Of a DNA stretch of 64,000 nt, positions 31,140 through 43,760 are shown piece after piece. Below the pieces are notes generated by a model. That model was not told the DNA's origin and did no database searches. It saw only the letters and a list, made by a program, of their open reading frames with translations. This DNA is from Siphonodentalium dalli (taxonomy: Eukaryota > Mollusca > Scaphopoda > Gadilida > Siphonodentaliidae), in contig CP136068.1 of assembly GCA_032622095.1 (NCBI GenBank), positions 127,909,989-127,973,988 on the forward strand. The letters are read 5' to 3'. The stretch's first letter is position 1, and every line of letters begins with the position of its first letter. The position numbers were made by a program, and so were the translations under genes.

Positions 31140-31488
31140 CCCTTTACCCAACAGAAGGGCCCTGTGCCAATGCATTCTCTTATATATGCGAGTCGACCAT
31201 TAAAAATTATAAAATTGTTAAAGAATGTAAGAAAAAAAAATTTAGGCCAATTTTTAGGCCAATTTTTTAGGCCAATGCATTCTCTTATATATGCGAGGCG
31301 ACCTATGGTCGACTCGCATATATAAGATAATGCATTGGCACAGGGCATAACTGTAACTATCACAATGTGGTCAAGGAGCCGGTTCCAATGATATCCATAT
31401 TTGTATGGTTCTATTGAGACAGACCGAAGATATTTTAGGCTGTTGAAGCTTTATTTGGCCGGTTTTGGCCGGTTTGTTGGGTAAAGGG
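31140..31488 (+). mobile_element. TTAA-flanked two-hairpin MITE, copy C
   Basis: A 349-bp copy with TTAA at 31136-31139 and 31489-31492. The termini CCCTTTACCCAACA and TGTTGGGTAAAGGG are intact. The first hairpin has lost its right arm: sequence jumps from GCGAGTCGACCAT straight to the AT-rich spacer. The second hairpin (about 31270-31339) is complete apart from one arm substitution. Confidence 0.88.
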
Positions 31489-31492
31489 TTAA

Positions 31493-31898
31493 CGCACCCG
31501 AATAAGTCCATAATATATCTTTAAAGTTAACACGAAACCTCCATTACGATACATGTACAAATGCAAGCTGCAAGCTAGAGTACAATCCCCTCTCTGCACT
31601 GGTATGACCGCTGCCGGCATTCGTATTTTCTTAATTAAATCTAACATGTTTTATTGAAGTGTTTTGTCAGTTACAATTCGTTTTGGTTTGTTCTAGCCAA
31701 TTTTCAAATTAATATGGACAGTTCCATTTCTCAAAATAATGCGCAATGAATAGAGAAAGCGACAAAAGTCTTAAATAAATAAATTGATTGATTTCCTCAC
31801 ATTGTGCACGTGATGGCAGTGTTAAGTCCAGCCGCACCAGCGTAACAGGGGACTACACTCTACCTTTCAGTTTTGCACCAATGGTGGGATTCTCTTCA
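31493..31898. other. No gene seen
   Basis: Unique spacer with no motif recognised. Confidence 0.3.
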
Positions 31899-32358
31899 GG
31901 AATCACTGAACTAAATGGTTTCCCACAGGCGACAGTGTTAACGTTTCGGCCAAATTCACTGAATTGAAGCCTGTAGGCCATACCAGTGATGTTTACCCGG
32001 CTAGATTGACACCAGTTGATCACGAAAATGCAAGAAAAATCATAGGTCATGTGTTTACTTTTTAAAATAAATCCCCAAGTGTACGACAGGGCAATCCCAC
32101 AGCCAAATTTGATCTGGAAAACCCCAGAACTACAGCAGCTAGTTAAATAAATTTCCCTCTCACAAAAATCCATTCCCTCATTTATTCACCCGTTTAAATT
32201 ATTTAGATATGATGTACAAATCAAATAAACGCGATATCATCCTTTAATAACGTGTCGCGTGTATCAGGTGAAGGTCATTCTTCAGTTACATTCACCTTTA
32301 GTATTCCACGGTGTACTCGCTCCCCGACTCTAGAACACATTTAGCTCCCTGATTCCTA
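31899..32358 (+). repeat. Dispersed ~460-bp repeat, copy 1
   Basis: It starts AGGAATCACTGAACTAAATG and ends TTAGCTCCCTGATTCCTA. Copies are at 33251-33600 plus 35164-35276 (split) and 59968-60430 (reverse). A 58-codon open frame on the reverse strand is kept in all copies. The differences between copies change amino acids more often than not, so coding constraint is not supported. The sequence class is unknown. Confidence 0.8.
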
Positions 32359-33250
32359 TATATATGTATCTGTGTAAAACACAGCGTTTCTTATAGTATT
32401 TTATCAAAATATAGACCTTACTGAACCCAAAAATGGATTACATCGGGCAGTAGTGGTTTATTTTTCCAATATGAGGCATCCTGAAAATTAGTGTCAATCA
32501 TCAAAATAAAGCCAATAAATTTATATTTGTTTTTTCAATTTTACTAGCTGATGCATCTCGTATAACTGAAGTAAGCCCTTATATACCATAATATTACTAA
32601 ATTGATGAGGAAATGTTAATATACAGTTTGAGAGGGATACCTTGCCCAATTTTAACCCTTTTCATGCAGAATTTGGCAATTTATAATAAACATTTACCAA
32701 ACTTAACAGAAAATTAATTAAAATTAAAAATACTTTAATAGCAATATAAAGCAACCATAAGTCAATTGAAATATCTAAACATAATGATACAACATCAGAC
32801 AAAGCCTCAGGCATGAAATTTTACCAGATGGCAGGGCATACAGTCTGTTTAACAAACCTGCCAAGACAGTCTTGCACGACAGTAGCTCTAGTGGTAATGC
32901 CATCACCCCTCCCGACTTGGGGTGTGGCTACGATCCCCGATAAGGCTACTGGGTGCCGGAAGCTTAATTAGGTCAACTGCCACCTTTTCCCAATGTGGGG
33001 GGCGGGGGGGCTAACACTCCTCAAAATTGTGGGGAGGGGGGCTTTAGACCCCCTGACCCCCATAATGGTACCTGATGTCCATGCAAAACTCCCAGAGTTA
33101 TCACTTTCTGTACTATCTACAGGCGAATCCATGCGTTTCTTTATAAATCTGTCCAAAATGGGGTCACTATCATTTGAAAATAAGAAAATATGAAATTAAC
33201 AACTTATCATGGCGAGACGTGAAATTTCGTAAAATTATAATTTTTCTTAT
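32359..33250. other. No gene confirmed
   Basis: AT-rich sequence followed by a GC-richer, G-run-containing stretch near 32990-33060. Open frames of 62-66 codons on both strands there are antiparallel shadows with no recognised family. Confidence 0.3.
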
Positions 33251-33600
33251 AGGAATCACTGAACTAAATGGTTTCCCATAGGCGACAGTGTTAACGTTTC
33301 GGCCAAATTCACTGAATTGAAGCCTGCAGGCCATACCAGTGATGTGTCCCCAGCTAGATTGACACCAGTTGATCAAGAAAATGCAAGAAAAATCATAGGT
33401 CATGTGTTTACTTTTTAAAATAAATCCCCAAGTGTAAGACAGGGCAATCCCACAGCCAAATTTGATCTGGAAAACCCCAGAACTACAGCAGCTAGTTAAA
33501 TAAATTTCCCTCTCACAAAAATCCATTCCCCCATTTATTCACCAGTTTAAATAATTTAGATATGATGTACAAATCAAATAAACGCGATGTCATTCTTTAA
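33251..33600 (+). repeat. Dispersed ~460-bp repeat, copy 2, left part
   Basis: Matches 31899-32240 closely, then stops at CATTCTTTAA. The rest of the repeat resumes at 35164 with TAATAACGTGTCGC, leaving a TAA shared at both joints. Confidence 0.8.
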
Positions 33601-35163
33601 CAAGAAAACCATAGTCAGAAATGGTAACGCCACCAAGATCGTATTATTAGTCATAAATATAAATCATAATATAAAATATATTGGTTACATGAATGGACCG
33701 CCTCAGAATTCCATTAAGACAAGTAATTCTTCAAATTATTACAATGAACTACGGCTTATAAATTACTGCAGGTTTCTCATTCGCCACACCAGAATGCTTC
33801 TAAATGCGGATCAAAGCTAAGAGTGCATGGCACATGCAGCCATTGTTCATAGACATTTTACAGATAGCGAGAATGATGCATGCTGGGAACGAAAGTATCC
33901 ACAGCAAAGCCATGTGCTTACGGAGGCATGCGTTTATTATAGGGGATTTATGGTGGGCCTATAAAACTAATTATAACTTTGTTATCTGTCATAGTTTATG
34001 CGTGAAATTTTAAACATATATACCATGGACATATACCCCTTCCAGAATGTTGAAAAACATTTTCAGTTGCTCATCGTATTTTTATAGACGAAATAGTCCG
34101 AAATTTCAGAAAATTGCGCTAACTGCTCAATGTTTTAATGTGTTACAAAACGTCTGATAAAAATAGTTCTATCGGGAATATTCACACCATTTGTTTTTCA
34201 GAGAACATAGAGTAAACATAGTCCTATCGGGATATCGTAAAGGAGATTAATTAAAACCCTCAGACTGCCGAAACTGACGACATTAAATTCGCTTTTTCGT
34301 GTCCCACGGAAATGAAACGTGTCTGTCCATTGATCACGTTATTTATTTGACATAGTATTTTTTTTTCTGTTGTATTTGAACACTTGTTGCACGTGCAGGC
34401 TGCACGATCATAATAACTTCAACCGATAAGCGCCGACTGATACCCGCGCAACAGTTTGTCTCAAATAAATTGTTATCAAAACGCAGGTTTATGGCCGCGG
34501 ACATAAGCCGATTATGTGTAATGTAATTTATCCATGAACTTGACTGAAAAATTGTGATTCTATCACCATTAGCCACGAAAATGGGACCTCTAAACAGGCA
34601 AGTTTGATTTTCGGGGGACACAAACAAGCGAATTTATTGTCGGCAGTTTCGGCAGTCTGAGGGTTAATTAATCCCGAATTAAACGGAACTACTTTACGAT
34701 AGTCCGATAGGACTATGTTTACTCTATGCATGTTCTCTGAAAAAATTGTGTGAATATTCCAGATATAACTCTTTTTATCAGACGTTGTGTAACACCTTAA
34801 AACATTGAGCAATTATAGCGCAAACCGAAATGTGTTGTCTTGCAATATCCCACCGCTTTAGCTAAATTTACCTTCCTACAATATCCATAAAGAGGATCAT
34901 ATATTATATACCCACGGTTTTAATTATAGAATATAAAATATATTGGTTTCGCGAATGACCAACTCAGAATTCCGTTAAAATAACAATAACAACCAGCACC
35001 TATAACGAACCGTTTTACTGGACTTGGCCTACTGGTCGCGTAGTTCCGACTTTTAAATAAACGGAATTTCCAACTCTATAAATAAATAAAAGTCCCACAA
35101 TGCATTCGCCCTGTCCACCACGCAATATCAAAATCTCAGCAGCTAGATACACCACAGGTGGCG
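33601..35163. mobile_element. 1.56-kb insertion splitting a dispersed repeat
   Basis: It lies between the two halves of copy 2 of the 460-bp repeat. A possible 3-bp duplication (TAA) flanks it. It contains a pair of ~65-bp direct repeats (33650-33724 and 34918-34983, both with AATATAAAATATATTGGTT and CTCAGAATTCC) and the fold-back at 34114-34823 between them. No transposase or inverted outer ends were seen. It may be composite. Confidence 0.55.
34114..34823. repeat. Large fold-back, ~200-bp arms
   Basis: Left arm about 34114-34312 and right arm about 34611-34823 are inverted. Shared blocks include CATAGTCCTATCGG, CCCTCAGACTGCCGAAACTG and AAATTCGCTT. The loop of about 300 bp has no recognised gene. 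TTAATTAA lies on the inner side of each arm beside the CCCTCAGACTG block, suggesting a TTAA insertion inside a larger palindrome. Confidence 0.8.
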
Positions 35164-35276
35164 TAATAACGTGTCGCATTATCAGGTGAAGGTCATTCTT
35201 CAGTTACCTTCACCTTTAGTATTCCACGGTGTACTCGCTCCCCGACTCTAGAACACATTTAGCTCCCTGATTCCTT
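35164..35276 (+). repeat. Dispersed ~460-bp repeat, copy 2, right part
   Basis: TAATAACGTGTCGC, GGTGAAGGTCATTCTTCAGT and CACGGTGTACTCGCTCCCCG match the 3' part of copy 1. Confidence 0.8.
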
Positions 35277-36138
35277 CAGGTTACAGTGGTATATATATGG
35301 CTTGGAGCGCCCTCTAGAGGATTCGGGAGGAATCTATATGATATAATGGAATAGACACTGGGTCCTGGTTGGTCAGTAGCCTTTTTGATTTAGCATAAAA
35401 GTACAATACATCTACCCTATAAATTCTATTTTTAGAGCGTTTTTGACACTAGTTACAAAAACACAAGATTTAAAGACGAATTCCCTGTCTTTCGGATATA
35501 ATTTTTTGCAAGAAAGTTACTGCAAATGTCAATCTTTCAATTTAATTCTGGACCTGGGCATTATATTGCATACAGTGTTCACTTAAAACATTTACACCAC
35601 TGTGGCCTTGAATTCTAGCTGCTTTTAAATAATATATGATTGATATGGGCGGCATTGCGTAGTATTAGTGTATATATAACCCATATACACCAGAACCGTA
35701 TATGTTGGATTATGCTACTGCCTATACCACACAGTGAAACTCTCTATGATCCGAAAATAAATCGCTGTTTTATCGAGGCGATAAATCTTATTTTTCGAGT
35801 CTTTGTTGCACGGGGATCGTGTAATCAATAACTGCTATGTTATAAGTTGGAATAAGATTACGTCTGGGCGGTTGTATAGAACATCAGATTACATTCCGGC
35901 GAGAGGTGGAATCCATACAAACTCGTATGTAGGGACGTAACGGCATGGGGTGGGGTGTACAAACCACAACGGATACCCTCTAGCTACTTTCCGGCTTATA
36001 TACATGTACGTTGAAATATGATTATGTCTCTGTGGCTGCATGTGTCATAAACGAAAGTATTTGTTTATGTTGAGGAAAAGATAGTTTAAAGACATGTACT
36101 TCTTTAAAACACACACTCATTAGAACAATCATTAGATA
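35277..36138. other. No gene; diverged repeat at 35840-35990
   Basis: 35840-35990 and 37345-37470 share GGTTAT/GTTAT, AGTTGGAATA, ATTACAT, GAGGTGGAATCCA and AGGGACGT in the same order, so they are diverged copies of one repeat. The rest is unique AT-rich sequence. Confidence 0.45.
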
Positions 36139-36573
36139 CATATATAAAAGAGTATGATCTGTGTTTCTGGATTTTTCTCCCAGATTGCTTGTCCGAATTC
36201 AACCTAATTTGTTTTGATGACTCGGAGTACCCTGGCGGAGATTATAACGCCGTTAGTTTTTCACAATTGTTATTTAATTAATAAATAAAAAAAACTAATT
36301 TAAAATAAGCTCAATATGGGCCTATTTCATAATCAAATAAGTCCAATATGAACATTTTTGCATGAGGATTTGTTGCAGCAGATATGTACGCTCTTTACTT
36401 ATGTGTTTTCACTGTGGCCTGCGACATTCAACGGAATAACGGTGTAAGTCCATTATGGGCTTATTCCAGAATCAAATAAGTCCAATATGAACCAATGCCA
36501 ACAGATGGATCCAATAGTTAGGTCCAATATAAACCTATTTGTACGAGGATATATTGAAGTAGCATAATCAATA

Positions 36574-36975
36574 TCTATATATAAAAGAGTAAGATCCGTC
36601 TGACATGTGAGCGAAGCGCACACAGGTGCCGCAGCGCCCGAAGGGAGCCTGTTTTAGCTAGTGTATATGCAAATGAGTAGGAACTGTCTGTCCGTCCGTC
36701 CGTCCGTCTTTCCGTATTTTTCTCACAGACCCCACAAACGATTTCGACCACATTTGGTGTGGTGACTCAGGCTATCCTGGTGGAGGTTATAACGACGTAA
36801 GTTTTACAATATTTTGATTTAAAACAATTTAATTAAAAAAATAAAAAATAATAAAAATGTTTAATTTGAGCAAGGAGATCAATCTAAAAAAAAACCCATT
36901 AAAACAAACTGTTTAAATGATCAAAATGTGCGCGAAGCTGAACAAAGACACCCCAAGGGACCCTGTTTCAGCTAG
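36574..36975 (+). mobile_element. Candidate non-autonomous Helitron
   Basis: It begins TCTATATATAAAAGAGTAAG after an A and ends CAGCTAG before a T, the A^T target context and TC...CTAG ends expected of Helitrons. CCC/GGG hairpin-like words precede the end. A second internal CTAGT (near 36657) and a related 5'-like end at about 36140 (ATATATAAAAGAGTATGATC) suggest nested or tandem copies. A TCCG tetranucleotide run lies at about 36690-36706. There is no Rep/helicase, so the class call is tentative. Confidence 0.45.
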
Positions 36976-37179
36976 TAACACATACAAGTATAGAATCGAG
37001 TATATATTTGTGCCCCTATATAACTACCGTTGTTAACATTTCGTACACAATATCTCTTGAATCACTTGAATACAGCTTGGTGCGACATCCCGTTCTCGGT
37101 ATTATACGTCCAGTTCTCCGTGTGCATTTTGTTCAATGCTGTCGGATTTCAAAACAAAATAGAGCGTATTATATTTATT

Positions 37180-37346
37180 ATAATTACACTATTTACTATA
37201 ATTATATTATTTATTATAATTATACTATTTATTATAATCATATTATTTATTATAATATATATTATTTATTATAATATATATTATTTATTATAATATATAT
37301 TATTTATTATAATATATATTATTTCTTCACGCGGGGGGGGGGGGGG
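37180..37346. repeat. AT microsatellite followed by a G-run
   Basis: Tandem TTTATTATAATTATA and TTATTTATTATAATATATA units fill 37180-37325, followed by a run of more than ten G near 37334. Confidence 0.9.
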
Positions 37347-37470
37347 TGTCCCGGTTATCAGTTGGAATACGACTACGTGTGGTGAGTAGAAATGACGCCA
37401 AATTACATACTGACCCGAGGTGGAATCCACGAAATCTGGTCTGCAGGGACGTGGAGACAGGAAGGAGGGT

Positions 37471-38829
37471 ATCCAGCACTCAACGTAGACCCTATAGACA
37501 CGCCCCTGACTTCAAAGTAATTTTATTATTTCTCCACGTCATCAATTGTGTGGACCAGATACTCAGTCATATATATAGTGTTATCGATAGAAATGAAGAT
37601 TCGGTCCCGTGCTGTTATGAGAAACGTGTCGTATAAAACGAATATCTACGAAATTTATATTCTAACACTATATAGAGAAGAAATGTCATTATTTTCTTTT
37701 ATCGGCGTCCCACAAGAGATTTAGCATTTTTTATTGCGGTGTTAACGTTACTCAACATCAAACATAACAATAGTATCGAGTATGTATTTGTGCCTCGATA
37801 TCACGCTACTTTGGTAGAGCTGTTTTTGGTACAGTAAGAAGTTGTAGTTGTTCTGGGGAATTAGCATTTATTTTCACAATAGAAATATACGGACATTCCG
37901 GTATAGCACACAACCAATTGGATCTCCAGTTGTAATATGTGAAATGACTGAATGATGGAGTTCCAAAACATAAAAGTGCCATATCACAGTTTTACAAATT
38001 CTTATATACAAAGCATGAACAGGTGTGAATTAACGACCCGAGATTAGATTATCAGATTTGCATATAAAATATCCGATCACTACAATGGCATTAACAGTTT
38101 GACAAATAAGTTATTATTAAAAGTAAAGCTTAGAATACGTGCGATGAATGGTAATTAATGCGCACATGCTTGGGCAAGAATTAACAAGTTGCATAAGAAT
38201 AGCCAGCTGATTAATACAAAGAAATGTTGTAATTTCGCGAAAGCCTAATCTAACAAAGAACACAGAAACGAACCTAACGCGAATAGCATAGAAACGAAAC
38301 ACACCTCTGGTAGAGTCAAACAAATGTAGATAAACACAATGAAATAATTGTCCAAAAATTAGCACTGATATTAAACTCGTGAAGTCCGAAATTAACAATA
38401 CCATACTACCATTGTCAACAGTTCTGACCCTGGAGTTGTAACTTGTTCTTCAAATACAACTTTTATGTACATGTATAGATGGTGATGTATCATGTGGTAA
38501 AGATTAATACCGCGCAACAACAAAACGGCGAAAATATTCTCCTGGTGACATCGATAAAAGAAAACAACACCTGAAGTGTTGTTTTAAGGAAGTATGCAAC
38601 ATGTCTTTAATATTATATTTTCCTGAACATAAACAAATACTTGTGTTAAATAATTGCGTCTGCTTTTCGATTAATCCATACGTTTGAGACTGTAGCTTCA
38701 ATCTGGAATATTAAAGGGGTACTTTACACTAAATCCGACCCTCTGCTGTTATACTGAACAGAATATATGCAACACATGAATTAATTTGATCCATGGGTTA
38801 GTGGAAATTAAACTCGTGTGTTCTACGAT
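37471..38829. other. No gene seen
   Basis: AT-rich unique sequence; open frames of 65-96 codons without recognisable motifs. Confidence 0.3.
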
Positions 38830-39648
38830 AGAATACGATACGATTTATTTGCAGTATAATGCTAACAATGCAATTCATAAAAAACAATAAATTAATAAAT
38901 AATTACATGTGAACATGGCATGTCTATAACTACATGTATTTTTATTGTGTGATGGCAAGCATAATATTCATTCAGAACGCTTATCAAAAAACGGCGGACC
39001 ACGTTGCTGATTTTGCTGCTTCTTTCAGGGTTATCATATTTCATTATAACATTCAATTTCTGATCGTTTGACATACTTGTACAAAAATTGTGATATCTAC
39101 CAAACATTTGGAAAAGTTCATTTCTGAGATCGAAATATTGTGGACATTCTATAATGAAAGGAGACACATTTTCTATATAAGAACCGGTCCTGCATTTAAG
39201 GCACACTCTCTTCCATTCCTTGATAATAGGCTGGTGATGTTTACATTTTCTATAGCGAGTTTGGGATCACTAATACATAGCTTTGTAAAATTAATCCCAT
39301 CTTTTAAAGAAAGTGTGTTTGTTAAGGAAGTCTCTAAGACATAACCAGTTTTAATCAATCTATATGTTCTAAGTTTATTTTTCTGGCCATCTCGTTTAGC
39401 GTCATATATATTGTTCTCTTGAATTCTTTCACATGTTCTTCCTGAATTTACACTTGAGATTTCTATTGATACTATATGTCTGGTTATGTCTGGCAGCCAA
39501 ATGTGTTCATCTATGAACGTTGCAAACAACATGGTAATCACAACGAAAATGCATTTATGACCCAGTTGAGTATAAAAGCGTTTCGAACATGTATTAATTA
39601 TTATTATAAATACACCCATGAACTGGTCGGAAAAATGTCGAAAATACA
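38830..39648 (-). pseudogene. 3' end of a LINE (non-LTR retrotransposon ORF2 C-terminus)
   Basis: On the - strand, two overlapping frames give KLRTYRLIKTGYVLET, ISDPKLAIEN, then CLKCRTGSYIENVSPFIIEC and LRNELFQMFG. This is the pattern of the C-terminal zinc-binding region found after RT in L2/CR1/Jockey-type elements (CX2C...H/PF...C). A frame change near 39175 breaks it. A short ATCGTAT-rich tail at 38826-38850 may be the 3' end. RT itself is absent, so the copy is 5'-truncated. Confidence 0.65.
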
Positions 39649-39650
39649 TA

Positions 39651-39825
39651 CAGTAATGCCCTAATTAATCGACTCCCTAACCACAGCAGAATTATGGGTA
39701 ACTTTTCAGGATTTAGCCCCGAGAGCTTTCCGATGAATGGCAACAAGCCATATTTCCGACTAAATCCTGAAAAGTTACCCACAATTCTGCTGTGGTTAGG
39801 GAGTCGATTACTTAGGGCATTACTG
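39651..39825. mobile_element. Palindromic TA-flanked MITE (Tc1/mariner/pogo-like), copy 1
   Basis: A 175-bp near-perfect palindrome flanked by TA (39649-39650, 39826-39827). The ends are CAGTAATGCCCTAATTAATC and its near complement. Internal arms include CACAGCAGAATTATGGGTAA and TCAGGATTTAG. TA target duplication and CAGT ends fit the Tc1/mariner superfamily. Other copies are at 51454, 57564 and, as a half, 59757. Confidence 0.88.
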
Positions 39826-39827
39826 TA

Positions 39828-41849
39828 TAAACATAATATATATTCTGATGCATGGGATTGACGATATTGTTTCATGTTGAGTATTATCTGATCGGAAAGG
39901 TGCACTGCGGCTGCTATTGGAAATGGTATAAACTAGATTTATTGACTTGGACAATGAAGAGGTCGCACGGTGCAGGTCGGATGGACTAAAATCACGAAAA
40001 ATCGTTCGAGGACGCTAACAAAGCCGGGACAGATGACAATAGAGTCCTACAGCAAACAAACGACGTGCATCAACCATTAGAGAGTGCATGCTGTGACGGT
40101 GTGTTTGATCTGCTGTCGGGACCATCACGGGCAAACGGAGCGCTCCGGAATAGATTCCGTCTGAACAAATAAATCGCAGTCGTGACATCCCGCTGCTTAT
40201 TCAGATGACAAAACAAGCCAACAACTCGTCGTCAAGGAATGGCGTGTCCGGTATCTATGGACCCGTCACTCAGCAGTGCCACTTGGAATTCAAATCGGCT
40301 GGAAATACCATGATTTTTTTGTATTATATAAAGATTATATTAATTCATGTCAATGCTTTATATAGCTCACTACGACGCACGAACGTATCATATATCCGAT
40401 GTCTCTTATAAAAGGACAGGAATACACGACGTAATCCGACGTCCGGAAATCTGATGACGCACGGGGGATTGTCTGTAAAATGGAGAGGTTTAAGGGGTCT
40501 GCTTACATTGGTGTTGATCTGTATACAGATCTATGTGAAGTCACGTGTCGCGGATTAATGTGATCACAACATGATTACTGATAATAAACGAGCGCTCATC
40601 GTTACTCTGGTAATTGACAATTCACTATGAGTCGTGTCAGTTTAGCAAGACATAAAAAATGAATCAACTATCAACAGACCAAAGCGATTTTATCTGTGCC
40701 GCATCAGCATCAGTCGAGTCTAAGAGAAGCAGGAGATGGTGGGACCGGCCGTGGGCCACTGCCACAGAAATAGAGCGCACCGGATTTTCGAACAATTGTC
40801 TCAATGCTCGTTGTTTTCCATATGAAATACATGGGTTGAAATGACAAAGAAAGATTAATCACATTCGCCAAACCCGGGTAACAATTAATCAAACCAGATT
40901 TGCCTGTCGCAATACCTCGGTGTTGACCGTGACTTATAACGGACACGATTTTTTCTCACACGAACGAATACCGTTTTCTTTCCGTGTGCATTTATATATA
41001 TCAACCCGTTTACACTAGTATGCGTGTAGAACTGTACACAGATCTACAGCAATGTAAACGTACCCTAAAATGGAGAGGTTTAACAGTATCGGCGACCTGT
41101 CATATAAATTAAGAATGGAGTTTTCCACACATATTCATTTGTGGGAGGAGCTTATGGTTTCTAGCGTCTGAAGAAATAACTGAATTAGTTTCACAGCGAT
41201 GCATGACTAAATGCTATATTGTACCGGAAATAATGCCCTCTGATCGTTGTCAAATGTGAAAAATAAGTCGAATGTTACGCAAAAATAAAAAAAAGTGTAA
41301 TAGTCATTGATTAATTTCCAACATTATTCCACAGATTCCAAATTTCAGTACATTATGATTTGACAACAAAACAGATTTGAAAACAGTCAATTTAGCATTG
41401 ACATTATGCGCTGATATAAAACAACTAGCGTGAACACATATATCTCAAAGCGGCACAGACGCTGATTCGTGGAAAATGTCTGCTGTTAATTATTTGCATG
41501 ACATGCCCTGACATTTGTACTGTGCGCACATATACCTGTCAAATCAGCACAATATACTGTCTACCAAGCGAGGCAGTCGTGCAGATTATGATATGGAGTT
41601 TTAGATTTATATCGCCATCCACGGAAACAATCTTGCGTATTATTAGTTTAACATGTTGGACAACCATTGATTATATGCGAAAGAAGGATTTTTCCAATAC
41701 GTTTATTCAATCGAATTTGTGAAGAATATTGTAAAATATATATCATAATTAATGCTGACATATATCCCATGTTCTCATATATGTGTCAAATATCTGGTGA
41801 TAAGCATGATCATATGTATGCTGATATACCCAAGGCACTCGCAGTGGGT
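39828..41849. other. No gene seen
   Basis: Unique sequence with several ~60-78 codon frames on both strands and no family recognised. AAAATGGAGAGGTTTAA occurs at about 40478 and 41068. Confidence 0.3.
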
Positions 41850-42401
41850 AAATGAATGAATGAATGAATATGTTTATTATAGTGACATATGTATACAAAC
41901 ATCCGGCCCATAGGGCCTATAAGTCACTTTGTGTACGTATACCAACAATATTCAATAGCCGGCTACGAGCGTCCAAGTAAGCTGGACAACATACCAGGAA
42001 ATGTAACTCATTTTCTATCGAACTAGTGTCACACAACTCACACAACCGTTCTTCCTCATCTTCACCCCTGAATCGCCCAATTTCGTATTGGAAGAATGCC
42101 ACATCGAAATTGTGGTCAAATGTGATTTGATATGTTTTTCTGTAGTGAAGTCTAATTTAAAAAGTTTGTAAGTTCGCAATTTTCTCAGTCTTGCCACATC
42201 GGATAGCCACGCAGTTTTATTTACAATAGACAGGGTGGCAGACAGTTCACTAATGTTGCAAGGTTTTCGATAATCAAATACATCAGGAATTTCCGCCTTA
42301 ACGAAAACCTCTTTCATTCTTTTGCACCAATTGTCCCTATTTGTCGAGAAGAATTCCACCATGAATACGTGCTTGGTTAGTCGCGAGTTGTCCATTGTCA
42401 C
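41850..42401 (-). pseudogene. 3' end of a second LINE copy with TGAA tail
   Basis: On the - strand: WLSDVARLRKLRTYKLFKLD, then VAFFQYEIGRFRGEDEEERL, then CELCDTSSIENELHFLVCC and PAYLDARSRLL. This is the same C-terminal ORF2 region as 38830-39648. One frameshift near 42100 separates the parts. At the 3' end, plus-strand TGAATGAATGAATGAATA (about 41854) is the short tandem tail typical of L2-like LINEs. Confidence 0.75.
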
Positions 42402-42404
42402 CAG

Positions 42405-43760
42405 TCTGTTCCAAACACCAATTTACAAATCTGGTACTCTTAAAAATATTGAAAATTACAGACCAATCAGTTTTCTTCCCGCTTTCTCTAAAATTATGGA
42501 AAAACTTATGCATACACTTTTAGACTCTTTCTTAACACAATTTGATATTCTCCACGAAAACTATGGATTTAGATCAAACCACTCAACAACCCACTCATTA
42601 CTTCATCTTTTACATCATATTTTTTAGAATAACGACACGAGACTCTACACTAGCAATCTGTATTGACCTTTCAAAAGCATTTAACACACTCAGTCATGAC
42701 ATACTCATCCAAAAGCTTGACCATTATGGTATAAGATGCATAACCAAGATATGTTCACGGGTTACTAAGAGGGAAGGCAGCAATATATTTAAATCGAACA
42801 CGAAAAATCAAATATGCTCAATGTTAGTTGTGGGTGCCTCTAGATACATTTTAGGACCGATACTTTTTCTCATATACGTCAACGATTTGTCCAATTGCAC
42901 GTGTTTGCACATACTTTCATTCATAGAAGACACAACCTTTCATATTTCTGGAAATGACCAACTCTAATTTGAAAAACAAGTAAATTCAGAATTGAAAACA
43001 ACACATTCGACATTAATATAACAAAAAGTAAGTCCATGTAATTACATCCAACTAATAATTACCTCAAATGGAATATTCTTAAAATAAAACTGAACAATGA
43101 GCCACTAACACAATTTGGAAACGGTAGGCCTGAACAATCTATGTAATTCTTCGAAATTATTATTGATGACAATCTCACCTCAAATATCACATAACAATGA
43201 TAAAACAAGGATATCCAATGCAATATACTGCATCAATAAGATTAAGCGAACACTTCCCAAAACTGTTTCAGACTTTATACTTTTATCTAATCCACAGTCA
43301 TCTCATATATGAGTTGCCAATTTGAGGTCATGCTGACACTGGAAATAATATTTTCAAACACCAGAAAAAGCCATCCGTATCATAACAAACAAAACGTATA
43401 GAAGTCGCACTGAGGCGAATTGTTTGAAAGAAACTATTCTGAAATTTTGTGATATGTATCGGTTACTATCGGCTACATTTGTATAAAAGGAAATCTTCCG
43501 AAATCATTTGATAAGTCGTTTGAATATACAACTGCCAATATTCGACAGGCTGGAAAATTGAAAGCATTAACCTCGAGAAAGGCATTTACTTCTATATTAC
43601 CCAAACACGCGTTTCCGTGCATATGGAGCTCATTGGACACAAATTGCAGAAATATATCAGATTTCGAAATAGATTTAAAAAAGAATTGAAAAAGAAATAT
43701 TATCGCAATATTTGAAAAAAAGTTAAATGCAGCAACTCATTTTGTCAAGACTGTAAAGTG
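42405..43760 (+). pseudogene. LINE reverse transcriptase fragment
   Basis: It starts with PIYKSGTLKNIENYRPISFL and FSKIMEKL, then DILHENYGFRSNHSTTHSLL and AICIDLSKAFNTLSHDILI, matching RT blocks of CR1/L2-like LINEs. The catalytic FADDT-type motif reads FIEDT and is therefore inactive. A frame change near 42625 and later stops break the ORF. C-terminal pieces (SNAIYCINKIKRTLPKTVSD, ITNKTYRSRTE) continue to about 43700. It abuts the opposite-strand LINE end at about 42401, a head-to-head junction. Confidence 0.8.

Noticed and set aside
31853-32173. Reverse-strand open frame kept in three copies of the 460-bp repeat (also 33170-33526 and 60153-60335)
   Set aside because: The open frame is shared, but differences between copies mostly change amino acids and include frame-ending changes at different points. 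That fits a repeat, not a conserved protein.
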